Part shown: positions 60,434 to 64,000 of the stretch, in pieces
Layout of the letters: every line of letters begins with the position of its first letter
Numbering within the stretch: the first letter of the stretch is position 1
Source of the DNA: Enoplolaimus lenunculus
Taxonomy: Eukaryota > Nematoda > Enoplea > Enoplida > Thoracostomopsidae
Reading direction: 5' to 3'
DNA: 64,000 bases
NCBI GenBank assembly: GCA_030248215.1
Contig: JASANG010003154.1
Coordinates: 1 to 64,000, forward strand
Program-made: the position numbers and the translations under genes
Notes under the pieces: generated by a model
Databases searched by the model: none
What the model saw: the letters and a program-made list of their open reading frames with translations, nothing else
What the model was told of the DNA's origin: nothing

Positions 60434-60636
60434 CAAGGTTAAAAATGAATTTTTTTTCGTATTTTCCGGAAAAAATGGAAAATTTATTCCTCGCCTGAGT
60501 GATCGGTTATATTTAGTTGCAAATTATATTTAAAAATCGTTTTATGTTTTAACATTTTTTCCATTTTTTCCACCCCCTCGGAAAAATGGAAAAAAAGGAA
60601 AAAACCATCGGCAATTTTCTCCGGCCAACAACCCTG
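60434..60636. mobile_element. hAT-type element, CAGGGTTGTTGG family, short copy
   Basis: 203 bases. Perfect 8-base duplication GTTTTCAT at 60426-60433 and 60637-60644. The right end GGCCAACAACCCTG is clear and the left end (CAAGGTTAAAAATG) is diverged. The interior is TTTTTCC/GGAAAAA runs only, so it is a heavily shortened form. Confidence 0.75.
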
Positions 60637-61151
60637 GTTTTCATGGACCGCAAAACCTTGATGTTTCGAAAATATTTTTTGGCAAAACGGACTGGGAAGT
60701 ATAAAGACGACCCACAAACAGATAGCGTATAGCAAGTCTTCATACATTGTTTATTAACAAAACGTTATTCTGTTCCAAAAAGCGACCATACGGACTGGTA
60801 TTAAATGAGCTTTTCGAAAATTTAACTTTGATATCCATGCAATTCAAAACCGCAGTGACACCACACTACGTATCAGGGTTGTTTTAATAGGAAAAAATTA
60901 TGACCGGAAAAAATGATTTTTTCATTTTTTCCGTAAAAAATGGAAAAACGGAAAATTTTTTTTTGCATATTTGAACTTCTGATAACATCCCCTGATCATT
61001 CCATGCCCAAATATGAATTTTTCAAAAATTCGATTTTATGGCCACAAGTTCAGCCCCTTGGGACCAAAAAGTTATTTTTCGATAAGCTGGATAAATTAGA
61101 TATCGTTTGACGCAGTTTGTAGAGCTGAGTCGAGTGGTGTTAAACTTTCTA

Positions 61152-61360
61152 CACTGCACCAAATGGTGAGTCAAATTGACTCTCTCAGAAACAGGCTCTA
61201 CGGGACTGCACAAACTGAGTCAAACTCGACTTCGCCAAAGTCAAATTCGAATCCCTGAATCGCACGTTTGACTCTGTCGGAGCCGAATTTGACTCAGTTT
61301 GTGTAGTCCCATACAGCCAATTTCGGAGAGAGTCAGTTTGACTCATTATTTTTTGCAGTG
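61152..61360. mobile_element. Palindromic TA-type mini-element, GAGTCAAAT family, copy 4
   Basis: TA then CACTGCACCAAATGGTGAG at the left, and TTTTTTGCAGTG then TA at the right. The palindromic interior is as at 26108. Nested in the element at 60874. Confidence 0.85.
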
Positions 61361-61439
61361 TAGAGGTCTGCTTAACGAGTTGTCAAATAACTGATTTGAC
61401 GTGCTGCCAACTATCATGGTTCGACGACAGATTTACTTA

Positions 61440-63059
61440 TGCGTCATCCATTTTATCATGTGCCCGCCGTGTGGAAAATTGACGCAACCATTTCCAAGTA
61501 CGGTTTTGAAAAACGCTTCAAAAAGGAAATTGAATTTCAAAACTGTTTCAATTTCCCACAGCTATCGATTTTTTAAACTCAAGTAGTTAATTGATAACAT
61601 TATTTGATCTTCAATTTACCACTAGCGATTTTTTAAACAAGGGCAATGGGAAATTGCGCCATTTTCCAAATTCAATTTCCGCTTTGCCTTGACACTGCAA
61701 TTACCAAAGTGGAAATTGAAAGAGAAGCATAACGTTTGCCAATTTAACGATATTGTCCCTGTTATCGAAAATTGAATTTACAGTTTACAATTTCAGTTGT
61801 GATATTGTCCCCAAAAAGGTTGAAATTTTGCAACTCAAAGTTCAAATTGAAGGTCAGAATGACAGTTTCTAGAAATGATGTTTGATGGGCCACCCAAGTC
61901 GCAAGGTTGAAATTGTGCGATTGAAATTGAAAGTAGGAACTGAATGTGATGGGCCTCCTAAGTTGAAATTTTGGAGAGTTTCTAGAAATGTTTTATGGGC
62001 CGCCCAAGTCGCAAGGTTGAAATTGTGCGACTGAAATTGAAAGTAGAAATTGAATGTGATGGGCCTCCTAAGTTGAAATTTGGACCCCCTTATCACACCC
62101 TCTTATTCGGGTAGTTACAATAATAAAATCATTAATATTGTACCCTATCCATTTACGGACTCTAATTAAAGAAATGAAGACGTATTGACTTATAGACTCC
62201 AAAATCAGACTATTTTCTCCTCTTTTTATTTGGGTCAGTACAGTACATAGGTTTTATTCACTGTCATTAGCATGTGCATACTTGATATATTGAACAGTTT
62301 TGTTAACTCAATTCATTAAATACGGCAATCTACCACCCTAAACGGCGTCTTATCCTGGTTTCTAGCTCTTTGTACATGTCAGAACGAACGTAGTCTATTT
62401 GAATCAGCTTTTAATCTGCCCCAATTCAAGGCCTGGTTTATGCCTAACATTACGTATGCAATATTTACCCCATTCAAAATCGAATATTTAGAATAAATTC
62501 AGTTGTAAACTGCACGCATCTCTGGCTCATGGCTGTGTCAAATCATCACATATACATAAACATGAATATGCAGATAGAAAAGAAAATATAAACGTATAAT
62601 ACATTTTAACAGGTATATTAAACCGTTGAAATTGGAGGTCAAAGGTCATGTACCTACCGCAGTGTTTCCGCTTTTATGATTTTTTCAATTTCCCACTGCC
62701 CTGCTGATTTTCAACTACCGTGAGGGAAATTGAAACTGAAATTTGGGTGCCCATTTCCCACTGCAGTTTTGGTGACTTTTCAATTTCCTTTTCGACAGCA
62801 AATTTAGCTTATCAATTTCCTATTTAAGTTTTAAAAATGTCTCAATTTCCTACTGCTGTCCTATTTAAATTCCCTATTGGGAAATCGACACTCAAAATAT
62901 CATTTCAATTTACTAGTACGGTTTGTAAATTGTCTCAATTTCCCACTAGACCAATTTTTTCAAAATAAATTTCCTTCCTGACGCGTTTTTCAAAACCGTA
63001 CTTGGAAATGGTTGCGTCAATTTTCCACACGGCGGGCACACGATAAAATGGATGACGCA
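61440..63059. mobile_element. Harbinger-type non-autonomous element, copy 2 (1,620 bp)
   Basis: Same ends as the copy at 11555. TTA duplicated at 61437-61439 and 63060-63062, again TWA. By eye almost identical to copy 1, except that ~314 bases of copy 1 (12410-12723) are absent. Both carry the same part of a TA-flanked element (here ~62090-62245). Nested in the element at 60874. Confidence 0.9.
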
Positions 63060-64000
63060 TTATTTTGACAATAACTCGTTAGCCAGACGTTTGATTGGGA
63101 AACAATTAACAATATTCGTCATAGCTCCGCAACCTGTGTCAAATGGTATTTAATTTGTCTAATTTTCGACAGAAATTATGAGTCCATTGAGACCTTACAG
63201 TTCTCATTGAAACGTTAAAATTCTTTTTTTAAAATTTTAAGTCTGGGCATGGAATAATCGGGGAAGTCATCAGAACATCAAAAACTCATAAGTGGAGCGA
63301 GCAAAAACACGTCACACTTGTTTTTGTAAATATATATTAAATCCCAAGACGCTTTTGGGTTTTCTCTGACATGAAAGAATCTTAATGGCTGCAACCGCGT
63401 GAGCAAAATGAGGTTGAGCTAGATGTATTCTTGTGTTAAAACATACGGTAAAAGCAATCTTTCAATTTTTGGCACCCAAACTTGGCCTCACTGTCGACGA
63501 AACCTGGTGAGCGAACCAAACAAGATGCATACGTAGGTTTACATTGAATCTAGTAGCAAAGCTTCAATTGTGAAATTCATTTACATATTCATATGCTACA
63601 ATGTTCGCTCTTTTCCGACCTATAATGTGTCCTGGTGGACATATACACACGGTGGCTGTTAATGTATTGCACGTAATTTAGTTACATGTCATCTAAAACG
63701 TTATTTTATAATTTATGTCATATTCAGTTGCAAATTATATTGAAGAATCGTTTAATATTGTTCCATTTTTCCATTTTCTCCACCCTTCCCTTAAAAAGGA
63801 AAAAACCCAGTTTTATCAGGTAATTTGTTTCCGGCCAACAACCCTGCTATGTATTTAAGGCAAGAGAAAACCACAGTTATCCGTATATCAAAATAAGAAC
63901 CTGCTGACATTTTAGACGCGCGTTCAATAGTGTGTAAAATAGCGTCCAGGCAAAGGAAGAGAGGAACATTTTTAACGTTGGTGTAAACATTATAACGTAG

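Larger units (their letters stand above)
60874..63846. mobile_element. hAT-type element, CAGGGTTGTTGG family, with two nested insertions
   Basis: Starts CAGGGTTGTTTT and ends GGCCAACAACCCTG. The flanking 8-mers CTACGTAT (60866-60873) and CTATGTAT (63847-63854) agree at 7 of 8. Split by the GAGTCAAAT palindrome at 61152 and by the Harbinger-type element at 61440. The right part shares CGACGAAACCTGGTGA, GTGTCCTGGTGGACATATAC and other blocks with the copy at 23629. Confidence 0.75.

Overview
The window is from an animal nuclear genome: AT-rich, with GT-AG introns of roughly 0.3-5 kb, metazoan gene families, and a very high load of small inverted-repeat elements. I infer an invertebrate. A tunicate-like genome would fit, but nothing here proves the phylum.

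Layout. 1-3875 is the right part of a Polinton-type (self-synthesising) element carrying a long protein-primed family B DNA polymerase frame. 3876-9200 is an AT-rich stretch with a five-unit tandem repeat carrying splice-donor motifs, a glutamine-repeat ORF, three copies of an unexplained GC-rich structured motif, and a separate GC-rich segment that looks like a folded RNA. From 9938 to 20285 (+) lie ten exons of a CaiB/BaiF CoA-transferase, SUGCT-like; its 5' exons are not visible and may lie left of the window. One of its introns holds a 1.9 kb Harbinger-type element and a 16-unit satellite.

22961-32335 and 35086-42883 (both -) are two tandem nine-exon genes for SLC1/EAAT-type glutamate transporters. 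Exon boundaries and phases are the same in both. The right-hand gene (B) reads cleanly to 542 residues. The left-hand gene (A) has one extra base in exon 4.

From 42.9 kb to the end the DNA is mostly mobile-element debris: hAT-type, TA-flanked, piggyBac-type (TTAA) and Harbinger-type (TWA) non-autonomous elements. Many have target duplications visible by eye and several are nested or chimeric. Within it, 58112-60012 (-) encodes a likely two-exon secreted precursor: signal peptide, acidic spacer, a furin-type RAKR site and an Arg-rich tail.

The genes do not form an operon or pathway. SUGCT is a mitochondrial acyl-CoA enzyme, the EAAT pair takes up acidic amino acids at the plasma membrane, and the small precursor would be secreted. 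The strongest leads are the secreted cationic precursor, the repeated structured motif near the Polinton, and the exchange of sequence among non-autonomous transposons. All reading was by eye; no alignments or searches were run.
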